Assembly (NCBI RefSeq): GCF_032062135.1
Contig: NC_092858.1
Coordinates: forward strand, 130,643,205-130,707,204
Reading direction: 5' to 3'
Length of the DNA: 64,000 nt
Source of the DNA: Pyxicephalus adspersus
Taxonomy: Eukaryota; Chordata; Amphibia; Anura; Pyxicephalidae
The notes under the pieces were generated by a model. That model was not told the DNA's origin and did no database searches. It worked only from the letters and a program-made list of their open reading frames with translations. A program made the position numbers and the translations under genes. Within the stretch, counting starts at the first letter, position 1. Every line of letters begins with the position of its first letter. This document shows positions 31,690 through 44,580 of the stretch, piece after piece.

Positions 31690-33105
31690 ATATTTGCATC
31701 ATTAACAAAACTAGTCCATCTATGCCCTTTTGTATTTATTTTTGCCTTATTTTGGTCAGTTTAGGCTCCTAATAATGACTGTTTCTGGGCCTCTTCATGG
31801 TTTTGGCACTGAAGCTTTATGCCTTGGGCTTTCCAGCACATAAAATGGAAACCAGACCTGTGATTACCCAAACAATGGTATAACATCAAGATCTTGTTTA
31901 TCAAACTCTAATGCAGTTACATCACTTTATAAAGCTTTGCAAAGTGCAAAATATAGAACTGTTCTTTTCCCAGCTAGAGTGAAACACAAAGATTTGAAGG
32001 CCTAAAGCCCGGGTCCATTAATTTTAAAAAGCAAAAGGCTAGATTTCTTTAGTTGGACTTGGCTGGCACAGCAGAGGTCACTATTCCCAGCAGCCTTGCA
32101 GGCCACTAAACAGGGCAATCTCTCTTCATATGACAAGTCCTCCAAGGTTGTCCAGATGCATAGCAATCTCTCCAATTGTCAGTCCCCTCCTGTTCATCAA
32201 GCATCATCCAAAGCTTGAATCTTTCTAACTAGGCAGCACAACTTCAACAAAGAACTGAAGTGGTTAAAGTAAGTAGATTTGGAAGCTTAGACATTATTTG
32301 AAAGACAATTGCACCCTAAGTGCAGAGTGCTTGGTAACATTTTTAGGTTTCCTGTTCAAGCTATCTCTATTGTGCAGACCTGCCTGGCAAACTTGGCATT
32401 CAGCCCCCTTTCCTACAGCATGCCATTGCTCAATTAAATCATGTTGATGAGCTGTACTTTGGTAGAAGGGAATTTCCTAATTTCAGTTATAGAGTTAAGG
32501 GAAATGTGCAGCCTCTTCTTTTTGCAGCAGGTTCTTTTTGAGCAAGTGCAAGTGCTTGAGCAGCTGGCAAGGAGCTAGCTGCAGGGAGTCGCACAAAACT
32601 GTCCAATAAAGTGGCAGGTTTGAACCTGCCCTTAAGAATATTTTGGAACCCCTATTCTGTACACTCTATAACCACACTACTGTTTTCTGTAGGACCTGCA
32701 AATCATAAATATTACACTGCACCAGTGAGGGAACTGTTGTTTATTGTCCCTAGCCACAACTCTTGCTTTTATGTTCTTTTTTTTGCATTGTAATATGACA
32801 GCTGAAATTTGATTGTTGCTATGGATATCACAGATACTTTTCTTACCACCATTTAAAGAAACAAAGTATGTCATGAGAGAATGAATAGTAAGATAAAATA
32901 ACAAGAACAGCCTAGTTCACTTATCAAAGTGTAATTCTCACTGTAAATATAATATTTGATTCTGTTTTTACACACATATGTGCCTGTTTTTGTACAAAAC
33001 CTGTCACTTTATGCAGCTTTTAAATTACACACAAAGAATGTCAAGATCTGCTGCAAGCTAAACATATTCAATTTCTGAAGGTTTTACCTTGATGTTATTT
33101 GTTAA
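31690..33105. other. no recognisable gene
   Basis: The segment 31990-32640 is less AT-rich, with AGCTAGCTGCAGGG-type words and a 15-bp near-palindrome GGCAGGTTTGAACCTGCC at 32611-32628. No family was recognised. Confidence 0.25.
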
Positions 33106-33109
33106 ATGC

Positions 33110-33720
33110 AGAGATGAGACAAAAAAAATCTGCACAAACAAAACAGCTAAATGCAGTCAAATTAATTGGGAGGCGTTTCATAATAGAGAAGGACAATAAC
33201 CCAAAACATACAGCCAAAGCAACCCAGGAGTTTATTAACCTCCTGGGCGCTACACTGATGTCTAGATTTCTGTACCAAAAGCGTTACACTGTTTTTCATG
33301 AAATTTTATGACAATCGGATTGCAATATAACATTTGTTTACATTTAACCACCTGGTGAGAAAAACTCGGGGGTAACGAAAATTGCAAAAGTTTTTACCCC
33401 GAACATGCTCGGGCTTAACGGCCCGAGCAAGCAAGGAAATGGAATATTCTTGAATGGCCAAGTCAGTCACTTGATCTGAACCCAGTTGAGCATGCATTTC
33501 ACTCGTTGAAGACTAAACTTCGGAGAGAAAGGCCCACAAACAGCAACTGAAAGCCGCTGCAGTAAAGGCCTGGTAGAGCATTAAAAAGGAGGAAATCCAG
33601 CATCTGGTTATGTCGTTGAGTTCAAGACTACAGGCTGCAAAGTGTTTTCAGCCAAGTGAAAGATTAGTGAAATATTTAATGCTTTAAAAATAGACCCTCA
33701 TACTGTCCTTAGGTTAAGTA
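33110..33720 (+). pseudogene. Tc1-like transposase remnant, interrupted by an insertion
   Basis: The left part (33120-33235) reads NAVKLIGRRF..KDNNPKHTAKATQEFI, the block around the second catalytic Asp of Tc1-like transposases. After an interruption the frame resumes at about 33431 as RKWNILEWPSQSLDLNPVEHAF, holding the third acidic residue in NPVEH, then LKTKLRRERPTN before a stop at 33549. The N-terminal DNA-binding part and first Asp are missing. Stops follow throughout the C-terminal part. The reading on both sides of the insertion confirms a single original gene. Confidence 0.85.
33236..33430. mobile_element. insertion inside the Tc1-like remnant (about 195 bp)
   Basis: The segment begins TTAACCTCCTGGGCGCTACA and contains TTTAACCACCTGG and paired CTCGGGG / GCTCGGGC / GGCCCGAGC words. 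It separates EFI from RKWNILEW of the transposase. The TTAA start suggests piggyBac-type targeting, but the right end is not a clean inverted copy, so the right boundary is approximate. Confidence 0.6.
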
Positions 33721-34770
33721 CCAGGCAATACATGAACCTTGACAGATATTCCTTGTTGAAAAATAAATATTGAACAATGCTTCTTATTTTTGTCTCATTG
33801 GTGAACTTTCTGTCCTTTTACTATCATAACTTTTATTACATATAAATTGTCAACCCTAGGTTTGGGGTTGTCATCACTTCCTTTGTTGCCATTTTGTTTT
33901 AATTACCAATTATTATATTTACTAATATATTTTGTGAGCTTTGTCATGCTGCCTTACGTTTCTTCATAAAAATCATTCCTCATCTTTACAATCTTCTATG
34001 GGTACATGCTCACAGTTAATGTAAGTATTAAAAAAACTTCTCCATCATCCTGATTATACATATTCTTTTACTGACCATTAACTGATGACTTACAATCCTT
34101 AAGTACTATAATATCTGTCTCAGAATTTCCCTTGAGCTTCAGGGGACAATATTGTTTGGTCTCTTGATTTCATTATCCCTTCTCATTTTTCTCTAATTTC
34201 ATGTAGAACTAAAATGCTTATCCTTTATTTCTTAATAATAATTCTATTCACAATTCTTCTTGCCTTTTTATTCCATGTCCTGAGTACATATTATCATTAT
34301 TTTTGGATTATTGTCATTTTTCTATTTGGATTTTCAAAGTAGTTGTCTGTGAATAGTATTCTTTTTTGTGAAATATAACCCATTAAGACCAGTCTTTGAT
34401 AAGCTTCCCTTGTTGGAATTCCATTCAATTGTTTCATATAAGTGATCATAAATCAATTTATTATTCCTAAATCAATTGACTAAAAAGTCATGGATATCAA
34501 GTGTAGAATTTAAAGAACTATGATTAGTCAGGTTAGAAAACTTCAGTGGATTGTTCATGTTTTCTGAATGATGTTTAAAATCCTCCAAAATAATTTATTT
34601 TCAAACAAATTTTGGAGAATGCACGCATGAGCTTATCTTCCTTATTTGAGAAAATTATTGAATAGAATATATACTGGCTGATTAATTCCAAAGATTCAAT
34701 GCGTTAGCATATTAAATAAATCAATCTAATTGAAAATCTGCTTAATTAAATCAATCAATATTGTTATCTA
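33721..34770. other. no recognisable feature
   Basis: Very AT-rich. The first part may hold the 3' end of the Tc1-like element. Confidence 0.3.
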
Positions 34771-34775
34771 AAAGC

Positions 34776-34800
34776 ACATAGTTACATAGTTACATAGTAG
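34776..34800 (-). repeat. LINE 3' microsatellite, TAACTATG units
   Basis: Three near-perfect 8-bp units mark the 3' end of the CR1-group element and fix its orientation. Confidence 0.85.
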
Positions 34801-35154
34801 GTCAGATTGAAAAAAGACATAAGTCCATCATGTTCATACCACTAGAGAAATAAACATATCCCAGATATAAAACCCTATGGACATAGTTGGTCCAGAGGAA
34901 GGCAAAAAAACCCTGCTTCAACGGGGGAAAAAAAATCCTTCCTGATTCCATGAGGCAATCGGATTTTCCCTGGATAAACAGTCTCTGTTATCTTTATTTT
35001 AAATCCTTAAAACCCAGTTATATTCTGTGCTTCTAGAAAAACATCCAGCTTTTTCATAAAGTAATCCATAGTAGTTGATGGAACTACTTCCTGAGGGAGC
35101 CAATTTCACATTTTCACAGACCTTACATTGAAGAATCCCTTCCTTATCGGGAGA

Positions 35155-36690
35155 TTAAACTTCTTTTCCTCCAGACACAAAGAGTGCCCTCTTGTTCTTT
35201 GTAATAATCAAACTCAATAATTGGGAAGAGAGTTCTCTATATGGACCATTTATATATTTATACAGGGTGATCATATCCCCCCTTAAACATCTCTTCTCAA
35301 GGGAGTTCAGAGTCAGTTCAGCTAATCTCTCCTCATAGCTGAGCTCCTCCATTCCTTTTATTAATTTAGTTGCCCTTCTCTGCACTCTCTCCAATTCCAC
35401 AATGTCTATTTTGTGAACTGGTGCCCAAAACTGGACTGCATATTCCAGATGTGGTCTGACCAATGCTTTGTACAGGGGCAGGATTATGTCTCCATCTCTG
35501 CAGTCTATTCTTCTTTTAATACAAGAAAGTACTTTGGTAGCTTTAGATATTGCAGCTTTGCATGCTGTTATTAGGTCTATTATCTACCAGAACCCCAAGA
35601 TCCTTTTCCATTTCTGACCCCCTAGAGCGTATGAAGCATGCACATTGTTAGCTCCCAAGTGCATAACTTTACATTTATCTATAATAAATGTATTTTGCCA
35701 CTTGGTTGCCCAATCAAACAGTACATCAAGGTCTGCTTGTAGATTATAGACATCCTGTATGGACTTAATTCCATTACATAGTTTGGTGTCATCTGCAAAC
35801 ACAGAAATTGTACTTTTAATCCCAAATTCTATATCATTTATAAAGATGTTAAACAGTAAAGGTCCCAACACTGAACCCTGGGGTACACCACTAATAACCT
35901 TAGACGATTTAGAGTATGAATAATGAATTACTACTCTCGGGATGCAGTCTTTAAGCAGTTCTCTAACCATTTACATTTGACTTTTTAAACCTATTGACCC
36001 TAATTTGCATAATAACCACCTGTGGGGTACTGTGTCAAATGCTTTAGCAAAGTCCAAGTAAACTATATCAACTGCTATTCCACTGTACACCTGTTTACTT
36101 ACTTCTTCATAAAAAGAGTAAATTTGTTTGTCAACTTCGGTCTTTCTTGAAGCAATGCTGACTATCACTTATAATGTTATTTTCTAGCAGAAACTCCTCT
36201 ATATGGTTCTTTATCAAACTCTCTAGGAACTTTCCAACTATGGAGGTTAAACTAACCCGTCTGTAGTTACCTGGTAATGACTTTGCTCCCTTTTTGAAAA
36301 TAGGAACCACATTGGCCTTCTGCCAATCCATCTGTAACATGCTAGTGACTAAAATAATGGCTTTGAAATAACTGAGCTCAGCTCTTTGAGGACACATGGA
36401 TATAATCCATCGGGTCCTGGTGCTTTGTCAACCTTAATTTTGCCCAACTGTTAAGGCAGTGACATTGCTAATATGAATTTGGACATGAGCTCTGCCATTT
36501 TCCAATGTGCACACAGAGCTAAAAAAAAGTATTTAGTAGATCTGCCTTTTCTTTATCCCCAGTTACCAACCCAGAGACATCCTTTAAGGGGCCTACATGC
36601 TCACATCTGATCTTTTTATAGTTATATTTTTTATATATATTTTAAAAATTGGGGGTTTTGCCTTACTTTTCTTTGCAATCTGTCTTTCAT
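35155..36690 (-). pseudogene. CR1-group ORF2 reverse transcriptase domain (broken)
   Basis: Reverse transcriptase for target-primed integration. In order on the minus strand: VGPLKDVSGLVTGDKEKADL (about 36590), DWQKANVVPIFKKGAKSLPG (about 36320), NYRRVSLTSIVGKFLE, IVYLDFAKAFDTVPHRWLL (36080; first Asp), GVPQGSVLGPLLFNIFINDI (35880), SVFADDTKLCNG (35800; intact FADD box), then the C-terminal RPHLEYAVQFWAPV (35460), LERVQRRATKLIKGMEELSY and LEKRCLRGDMITLYKYING. The FADD catalytic pair is intact. Stops or frame changes occur near 36400, 36140, 35970 and 35580-35465, so no full protein can be made. The open pieces are all in the order expected for CR1. Confidence 0.92.
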
Positions 36691-36939
36691 TTTGAAGTTT
36701 TACACGTTATCTCATTTTTACATGTTTTGTTATATTCTTTATAGTTTTCAAACGATGAAGCTGATTCTTCATTTTTATATTTTTGGAGTGCTCTTTTCTT
36801 GTTCCTTATGGCTTTTTTAACACATTTTAGCCTCGTAAATTTATTACCTATTGGAATATATTTTTCAGTGTGCTTTTGTAGAACAGACTTTAAACATTTC
36901 CATTTCTGTTCTGTGTTCTTTGAGGACAATATTGTCTTC

Positions 36940-37480
36940 CAGTCACAAAGAGCCGCCCTTAATAATGGAAAATTTGCTCGTCTATAATGAAATGTTTTTA
37001 TCTTTTCTGTTTTTGCTTCCTGTTTACAGCTTACATTAAATTAAATTATAATATGGTCACTGCTACCCATATTCTCTTTTATATGCAAATTTGTTATAAG
37101 CTCTGCATTTTTAGAAAGAACTAGGTCCAGCAGAGTATCATTTTGGTTGGGGCTTCTATAAACTGTATCATAAATTTATTTTGTACTAAATTCACAAGTT
37201 TCCTCACTTTTGCAGTTCCTGTAGTGACATTACTCCAGTCAATGTCAGGGTAATTGAAATCTCCCATTATTAAAACATTTCCACTTTTTGCTGCTTTTTC
37301 TATCTGTGCTAGTAGTTGATTTTCTATTTCTTCCTTAGCACTAGGGGGCCTATAGCAGACTTCAATAATTAATTGTGTGGTTGTTTTTCAGTACAAATAG
37401 TACTGCACATCTAATTTCTGTGTGTAACAAGGGAAGCTTCTTATATTTTCCTATAACCCTCCCCCCAACTATCCCCAATC
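36940..37480 (-). pseudogene. CR1-group ORF2 endonuclease domain (broken)
   Basis: APE-type endonuclease that nicks the target DNA. The minus strand reads CYRPPSAKEEIENQLLAQI (about 37330), then MGDFNYPDIDWSNVTTGTAK (about 37260; GDFN motif), then after a frameshift near 37165 SPNQNDTLLDLVLSKNAELI and GSSDHII at about 37060, holding the conserved SDH. Conserved acidic and His motifs are present, but the frameshift and the lack of an open start make it non-functional. The N-terminal catalytic Asn/Glu region near 37450 is not clearly readable. Confidence 0.85.
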
Positions 37481-37559
37481 CATGCTCCACTAGTGGCTGA
37501 CCCCTGACCAACCTTTCTGACACCTTTTTTCATTGTCCCACCCCCCTCTGTCCTAGTTT

Positions 37560-38530
37560 AAATATCCCTCCATCATTCCCCTAAATCTTTCCCCTAGCAC
37601 AGCAGACCCCTTTAATTTAGGTGTAAACCATCTCTGGCATACAGGTTGTACCCCAATGAAAAGTCAGCCCAGTGCTCTAAGAACCCAAACCTTCCCTTCA
37701 ACACCAGGACATAAGCCATGCGTTTAGCTGTCTAAGCTCTCTCTTTTTTTCCTGTGTTGCACAACGCAAAGGCAATATTCCAGAGATTATAACCTTGGAG
37801 GTCCTTTCCTTCAACTTGAAACCTAGTTCTTTAAACTGATTTTTAAGGATCCTCCATCTTCCATCAATCCTGTCATTGATTCCAACATGGACAAAGACAG
37901 CTGGGTCATGCCCAGCCCCTCCGAGTAATTTGTCCACTGGGTCCACCACATGCCGAACCCTGGCACCAGGAAGACAGCAAACCATTCGGTTGAAGGGATC
38001 TGGTCGACAAACTATTCTATCCGTCCTCCTGATCATGGAATCCCCTATGACAATCAATTGTCTTTGCCTTCCTGCGTTTCCCTCCCCACCACTACTAGAT
38101 GGGCTGCTCGCATGGCTGTTTGGGGTAGCAGTAACATCTAGGGTTGCCACCACTGGGTCTGCCACCTGCACATCTTCACTTAACTTGTAAATTTGTAAGT
38201 GCTCAAACACAGCTCTGGCCTTCCTTTTCTGGGTGCCCCTAGCCCTCCCTCTAGTTACAGTAACCCAGCTCCGTACATGTTCATCCTGACTAACCTTTCC
38301 ACCCTCCACATCTAAGCCATTACCTGCCTGCTCAGTAAGCAGGAGACCCCTCCCAGGGTGATCGACTGATTTCAGTGTTGACATGCGCCTGTCCAGCTCT
38401 CCAATGCAAGATACCAAAAGGGCGACTTGCTCCCATCTGTCACAGCGTTATTCACCTAGGAGCTGTTGCTCCATTTGTGCATATATATGGCAGACTGTGC
38501 ACTGAACCTTCCACATGGCTACCACTCATT
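37560..38530 (-). pseudogene. CR1-group ORF1 with SGNH esterase domain (broken)
   Basis: A 239-codon open segment (38417-37698) carries a basic linker followed by the SGNH hydrolase blocks VIGDSMIRRTDRIV (GDS, about 38055) and VFVHVGINDRIDGRW (GxND, about 37890). It is followed by KVIISGILPLR. Past a stop at 37698 the frame shows RDGLHL (about 37635), the Asp-x-x-His block, so all catalytic blocks survive. Upstream a Cys-x-x-Cys-His motif (CTVCH, about 38500) precedes an in-frame TAA at about 38447. ORF1 esterases of CR1 elements are known; their role is thought to be in RNP or lipid-associated steps. The opposite-strand ORFs here are shadows. Confidence 0.87.
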
Positions 38531-38769
38531 TTCCCAGTTACATGGTTTGTTTACAAGGAGTTCTAAAAGTTTACTTACAGTCTGCATGTACTATAAGGAT
38601 TCAACTCCTTTTGTTTGCAAACTGCTGTGTTTTCTAACTCCACTTGTTTCACCAGCCAAGTGTGAGCAAGCTCAAGGTGAGTCTACCAAGAACTTAAATC
38701 ACCTGTGAAACCTTGACCGCTCTCCCTTAGAGGTCAGCAAAGAAAGAGGAAAAAAACTATTTTAAAAAA

Positions 38770-41700
38770 ACTGACAGTCAAAAACTGCCCTTTGATTTTC
38801 ATTGAGGATAACCATCAACACTTTCTTTGTGTCTCAGACAGTCTTGCTATATAATTTTAGGGTGGGTCTGCTCTCCGGAAACTAGACTAACTATTCCCAA
38901 ACAGAGATCCTATGAACCCCAAGGTTCCATCCGGGCTTACTAAAGGTTTCTGGAAGGGTGGCTTAATGGCCTGAGCCATTTAATTACACCTGCATAGTTT
39001 TGGGGCCAATACCACTTGGAGTAGAGCCAGCTACATGATTTTAATTATGTTTTTAGTTGTTCATAAAGGTGGTATTGTAGCCACCACTATGAGACTTTTT
39101 AAAAATAACATAATCTTTTTGAAAATTGTCAAATTTGTTATATAAACTCTCCTTCTTCTGCCTAGACATATCTGTCAATGTGATGAACACACCAACTGCC
39201 TACATTCACAATAGAAAAAAAAGACCCTGCTACACAAAGTAAAGACTATAAGAACGTTCTGATCAGCCAAAGGAAAGTGCCCATGTTACTCAGCCAGCAA
39301 CATGCACACCCAAGATAAAACAATCCCACTCTGCAGTGAGGAAGATTGGAGACTTGTATTCTAATGCTCAATATGACTACAGATTAAGTTAAGTACAAAG
39401 AGCATTTTGTTTTTTTATATATATTCCATAGTTTGACCAAACCCAGCAAAAAAAGTTATACATGGTCCCACTACAAAATCTGTGCACTCACCTCTCCATC
39501 TACCCCTACCATGAAGCAAATAATTCCAGTATCTAAAGCAAACCCACCTGCCAGTGTAAAGGTATAATGCGAGACTGCTGTATTCTTATCCTAAACACAG
39601 CACACTTCATATCTCTCACCTGACAGAATATAAAAGTGACAGTATATGGAAATGTAAAAGTCAGTTGTAGGTCTGCAAAGCATTGTGCAGCTCATATTCT
39701 GCCAAGTGAGGAATGTGAACTTTACTTTGTGCCATCTCAGGCATAATAGTTTATGATTCCCAACTAATTCCAGGGACAAAAGCCATGCATAGAGGGTTGC
39801 CTAGGGGGAATTAGTCAAAATGAATACATGTCAAGTTTACATCAAAGGTTATGGTAGCAGAACAGAAATAGTACGAGTTTCCCAACACCAGCTGTAATTT
39901 ATCTGTAATTTAGCTTGTATTAGATTCAGTTTATTGAGATTATTTTACTGTAAATCTGTATATTAAATATGTATAGTATGGTAATATACCATTGTTTTAT
40001 TTTGTTATTTAAACACATTCAGTAAATTGCAGGATATTAGCAGCCTATAAATATTTGTATGTGTCCTGTTAATTAAAAAAATTATGTCTGTAGATTGCAC
40101 AGGTTTCATGAAATGATTAGTAATGCCTGTATAAATCATATTATTGTATGTAATATTATAATGTTCTTTTTTCTATATATTCAAGCTTTGCGGATCAGAC
40201 AAAAAAGTGATTAGGTTTTAACATGTCTGAAAATGCTTATGTACTTTTTATGCTGTCTGAGACAACCCCCACCTCACACATACACAGCAATATTCTGTAC
40301 AGAAAAGAACATGAATATGAATAAAAACCGACAGAAATGTAACTTTTTCCCCATGAAAAAATAGATATTGGCAAAGTCTACAAACTGAAAAAAAGCAAAA
40401 ATGACAGACAAGCCATCCTCTGCAGTTACAAATATAAGGATGTACAAATATTATCTAGTCTTTGTGCAAAGGTATAGAAGAAAGGATATTATCTAAATTA
40501 TTAATATTTTCCACTATAGACAATGAATGTAATAGTACAGCAAAGTCTCAAAGACTGCAAATATTCCACAGATTGTTGTCGTTGGAGACATGCTGCAAGA
40601 GACAGGGATAGATTGGAGGCAATCTAAATGAGGTTGGTAGAGATCAGAATTAATTTCCCTTTACAAATTAGTGTTTTTATGTTGTGCTCCATATAGCTTC
40701 CTTAAAAATGTATTGTCACCTAAATTACAGAGCGAACACGTGTCAGTCTGGCAGCCAGCTTTTCAAGTTTATTGCAAAACTCCCATATATATATATATAT
40801 TCTTTACCAATATTGTAAAATTGTTGGGGAGGCCAGAGGGACCTATGGGAACATGTCCTCGAAAAGCTTATAGTTTTTGAAAGGCCAATTAACCTTGGAC
40901 TTTGCAGTTAGTTGCAATTGCTGAAGAGCTTTAGGAAACAGTTTTTTCCAATATATTTCAATTTTGATTTACAGAACTACCAATTTTTTTAAGGAGGGGA
41001 ATTGTCTCACAGATCACTTTTAAATAACTAGCATTTTTGGCAATGATATCACATTCAGGGCTTTATAGTGATTATTTTATTTTATTAAGTTCTTTCTCTG
41101 GCTTTAGGATTAATATTTTTTTGACCTAGTAAAACATGTTGCTGCTAATCCCTAAAAAGTAGTAATCCCTAGTTATAATAGTAATAAACAAGACCATTTA
41201 ACTACTAGTAGACAACCTAAAGGTATTTATACCTTTACTAAGTACCTAAGAAAGAAAAACACTCAACTATCTGCTGGGGCCCTGAGGGCTATACACTCAG
41301 TGCCAAAGTGCTGCAAACTTGGCACAGGGGAAACAATACAAATACAACAGTACAATGTGTGCACTACAGACAGTGATGTTATTATCACAAACATTCACAT
41401 CTGCATATGGTATGGGGTCATTTAGGGAAATTCAGTGAACCAGTTTGGTTACATTTTATTGTTCCTGTGCTTTGATTGCAAACAAAACGCAGACTGCATG
41501 TGAGAAGGTGGATGGGTGTGGGTTTTCACGTGTCGATTTTATATAGATGTATAGAGTGAGAAAAGAAAAGAAATATTAAATGCAGCTGGCTGTATCCACC
41601 TTTGCCATATACTAAAATATAAGCTGTCAGCTAGTCATAGCACAGCATAAAACTTACATTGACTATATAAACATCAGATGTCCTGGGCTAATAATAGCAG

Positions 41701-43220
41701 TTATTCCCTTCTGTGACGGGAGTACAATACATGACATTTATAATATGTGGCAGATGGAAGCATAAGGCACAGCAGTCAGTCAGAGACCAACTTTTATTTC
41801 TCTGGTGTACAATAATACAATCTCCTATGCAACAGAAAGCCTTTCGAGCTTAAGTGGCACCTTTCGTGTGTGTAACTAAAACTACACATTTAATACACGC
41901 ATAAAGCTACTAAAACTAAAAGTTCCACTTTACATCCAGGCAATTGCCATTCTTTAGAATGAGTTCAGCATGAGCACTCTACATATTCTTTTAGCTGAAG
42001 GTTCACTTTATTAGCACTACATATATTGGGTATATATATATATAGAGAATTTTACCCTATAGAGATAAGGGGTAAAATTATGAACAGTTCAACAAAGCTT
42101 TTGGTGATGGTGCTTTGAGAGGGTTTTCCAAAAAAAAGTGAGTCACAAACCCCAAAAGCTTGATGCATAAAGCTGATGGGTAATGGGCTCTTTAGCCCCC
42201 ATGGTACCCAGGAGGGGGTAGTGACATAGGGGATAGATTTATGTGCCATCTACCTGCCACACCATGGATACATTTTTTCATAGTAGGAAAAACTCTAAAT
42301 AGCAGTGATTAATACATGTATATATATTTAGTCATGGATATGGTAGGAAGGAAACCAGATCCTTTTCAAAATTCTATATTTTTATATACAGTTGTTACTA
42401 AAGGATTAAAATGTTGGCAATTAAACAACAAATCCGGAAAAAGGAGACTCCATACCTACCTTTTCTTACCTGCCTGTCTCTTAAAACATCACCAAGAGTC
42501 ATAAACCAATTTTTACCATCACACAAAAATGCAAATTTTCCTTTCTTTGATGGTCACAAACAGGTCACCGGAACTGTTTCGTGTGTTTGGTTTGGTTCTG
42601 GAGCAAAATTCGAATCCTATTGAAATCAGTGGAGGAAATTTCTAGATTATATTCTAATCTCTGGAGTGCTTGTAGAGCAGCCAAATGCACAAAAGATCCC
42701 CACATGTGTACGTGAAACAATTAAAAATTGGTTGGGGTGGGGGGGATCTTTATGGCTATTGAGAAGGACATTTTATGCAACTTCAAGGGCAACATGGAAG
42801 ATATACCAATCCATTAACTTACAATTTAGCAGGGTCACTTATTTTTATTTATTGTTAGTAGAATTATGGTAGAATCAAGACATACAACAGGGACACATAT
42901 TACAGTAATGTGTGACTACAGATATTGAATTTAATCTGTATAATTTCAAATTTTCACATTCACAAAAATCCTACTTGATTCTATTTAAATATTTTTTGAA
43001 TTTTCTTGGTATCCCGTGGGTAAACCTCGGCAAATGACAGATACAGTTTGCTGCTGGTCTAAACCAGTTGGGGACTTACCATGAGAACATCATGGGATCA
43101 GCAAATCCATGTGGCAGCCATTGACTGATTATTGGCTATTGCCTGGATTTGTTGAGCTATATGATATACCTGTCATTATGTGTTGGCTGGATTCCTTGAA
43201 CCGAATGAACACTAAACATT
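38770..43220. other. mostly unannotated; possible hAT fragment 38880-39100
   Basis: The segment 38910-38970 (GAACCCCAAGGTTCCATCC, GGTTTCTGGAAGGGT) resembles the hAT remnants at 22195 and 43227. The rest is AT-rich, with short (TA)n runs at 40787-40800 and 42030-42044. No gene is supported. Confidence 0.25.
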
Positions 43221-43226
43221 GTAGAT

Positions 43227-43545
43227 CAGTGTTTCTCAATCGAAGTTTAGTGGAGCCCTAGGATTCCTCCGGAAGTTGCTAGGGGGTCCTTGAGCAATGG
43301 GCATTTTATGCCTCTTAGGTCAGTTTAAGTGACACCAAAAATCTTTTTGGCTATTAGTAGGAGCGACATTCTTCTCACTACAAAGCAATGTAACTGGCAT
43401 TCTTCTCATTGACCACCACCCTAATGTACTGTGAGCTGTGGATACATTAATTATAGCAGGGGTTCCCTGAAGACCTAAAATGTATTGTAAGGGGTTCCCT
43501 CGTGTATAAAGGTCTAGAAAAAATAGATGTTTGACTTTATTTGAT
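43227..43545 (+). mobile_element. hAT remnant, CAGTGTTTCTCAA family
   Basis: It starts with the hAT-like terminus CAGTGTTTCTCAATCGAAG and contains GGATTCCTCCGGAAGTTG, CATTGACCACCACCCTAATG and AGGGGTTCCCTGAAGACC. It shares the GACCACCA block with 22195-22710. No right TIR was found. Confidence 0.55.
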
Positions 43546-44514
43546 TCAGGCTAAATTACCTATTTTTAGGCCCGTAACCAAATACCAAACCCATTCTTGA
43601 ATTTATAAGCTGTAAAAAGGAAAAGCATTGAATGCAGCAAGGGTAGCAGGACTTAGCACACCCAGAAATACTGAAAACATACAACGGCTATAGCCCGCAT
43701 CCCAGTGATGATTTAAAATACAGACTTTTGATTGAGTATATATATTTTCCCTTCTTTCTGCAGGGATTGCTTTTTGCTGTTATGATCCTCTACTTGGGGT
43801 CACTGTAATGATACTTTTGTTGAACTTTAAGTATTTTTTCCACTTTTCACCCATTTCTGTTAGGAGATTTTCTGTGTACAAAACTAGAGTATTATTTGTG
43901 CAGAAAAAAAAAGGATATATTTATTGTCAGGCAGCTAACCAGAAGCCCGGAAAATACGTCTAAGCTGTAATTTCCTACTCCTGACATCTGATCTCCTCCA
44001 TTATCTTTGTGACCTCAAATGCCTTATTTAAATATCAAGTTTCAAACATTCAACAGAAAATTTTGCTTCACAGGATTTCTATACAGAAGCAAGGTAGATA
44101 TAAGGCCATAAAAACACATTTTTAATTTATTTAGGTTATTAAATATAATATTGATCTTGTTTCCTGCACAGGGTGATAGGATAGCATAATGTTCCAACAG
44201 GAGACAATTTACCCATTTGTATTGGATGTATTTAACAGATGATTCATTAATAGAAGACTGATCCAATTATGACCCCTGGTGGCAAAGCATTGAATAAAGA
44301 ACCAAAACTAAAATGAATTATATGTAGTTGTCCTTCAGTAAGGCAAAAACATTGATATTCAATAATTATATTTTGAGAAATCCATTGATTGCATGTATAA
44401 TGCTGTTTTACCAGTGATTGAATTGGGATTGTATATGTTCATTAAAGTGAAAATACATTGCCTTGTTCAAGAAAATTGATTGCTCTGCAGCAGGTTTACT
44501 AATGTGTTTTTATC

Positions 44515-44580
44515 TATTATTATCATCGTGTATTTATGAAGCACAAAACATTATGCAGCAATGCACATAAATAAAAAAAC
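44515..44580 (-). repeat. L2 3' tail fragment (antisense)
   Basis: TTATTATCATCGTGTATTTA followed by AAGCACAAAACATTATGCAGCAATGC is a decayed reverse complement of the L2 tail at 16270-16330. Confidence 0.55.

Larger units (their letters stand above)
34776..38590 (-). mobile_element. CR1-group LINE, nearly full length, decayed
   Basis: On the minus strand the order is ORF1 with an esterase domain (38530-37560), ORF2 endonuclease (about 37450-36940), linker (36930-36687), reverse transcriptase (36690-35155) and a 3' UTR ending in an 8-bp microsatellite (TAACTATG repeated, 34776-34800). Short 8-bp 3' repeats and an esterase-bearing ORF1 are typical of CR1-group LINEs. Many stops and frameshifts break both ORFs. 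The 5' limit is uncertain and may reach about 38760. The element spans some 3.8 kb, near full length for the group. Confidence 0.9.

Noticed and set aside
37876..38190. Plus-strand ORFs opposite the esterase gene
   Set aside because: Shadows of the minus-strand CR1 ORF1, with no independent support.
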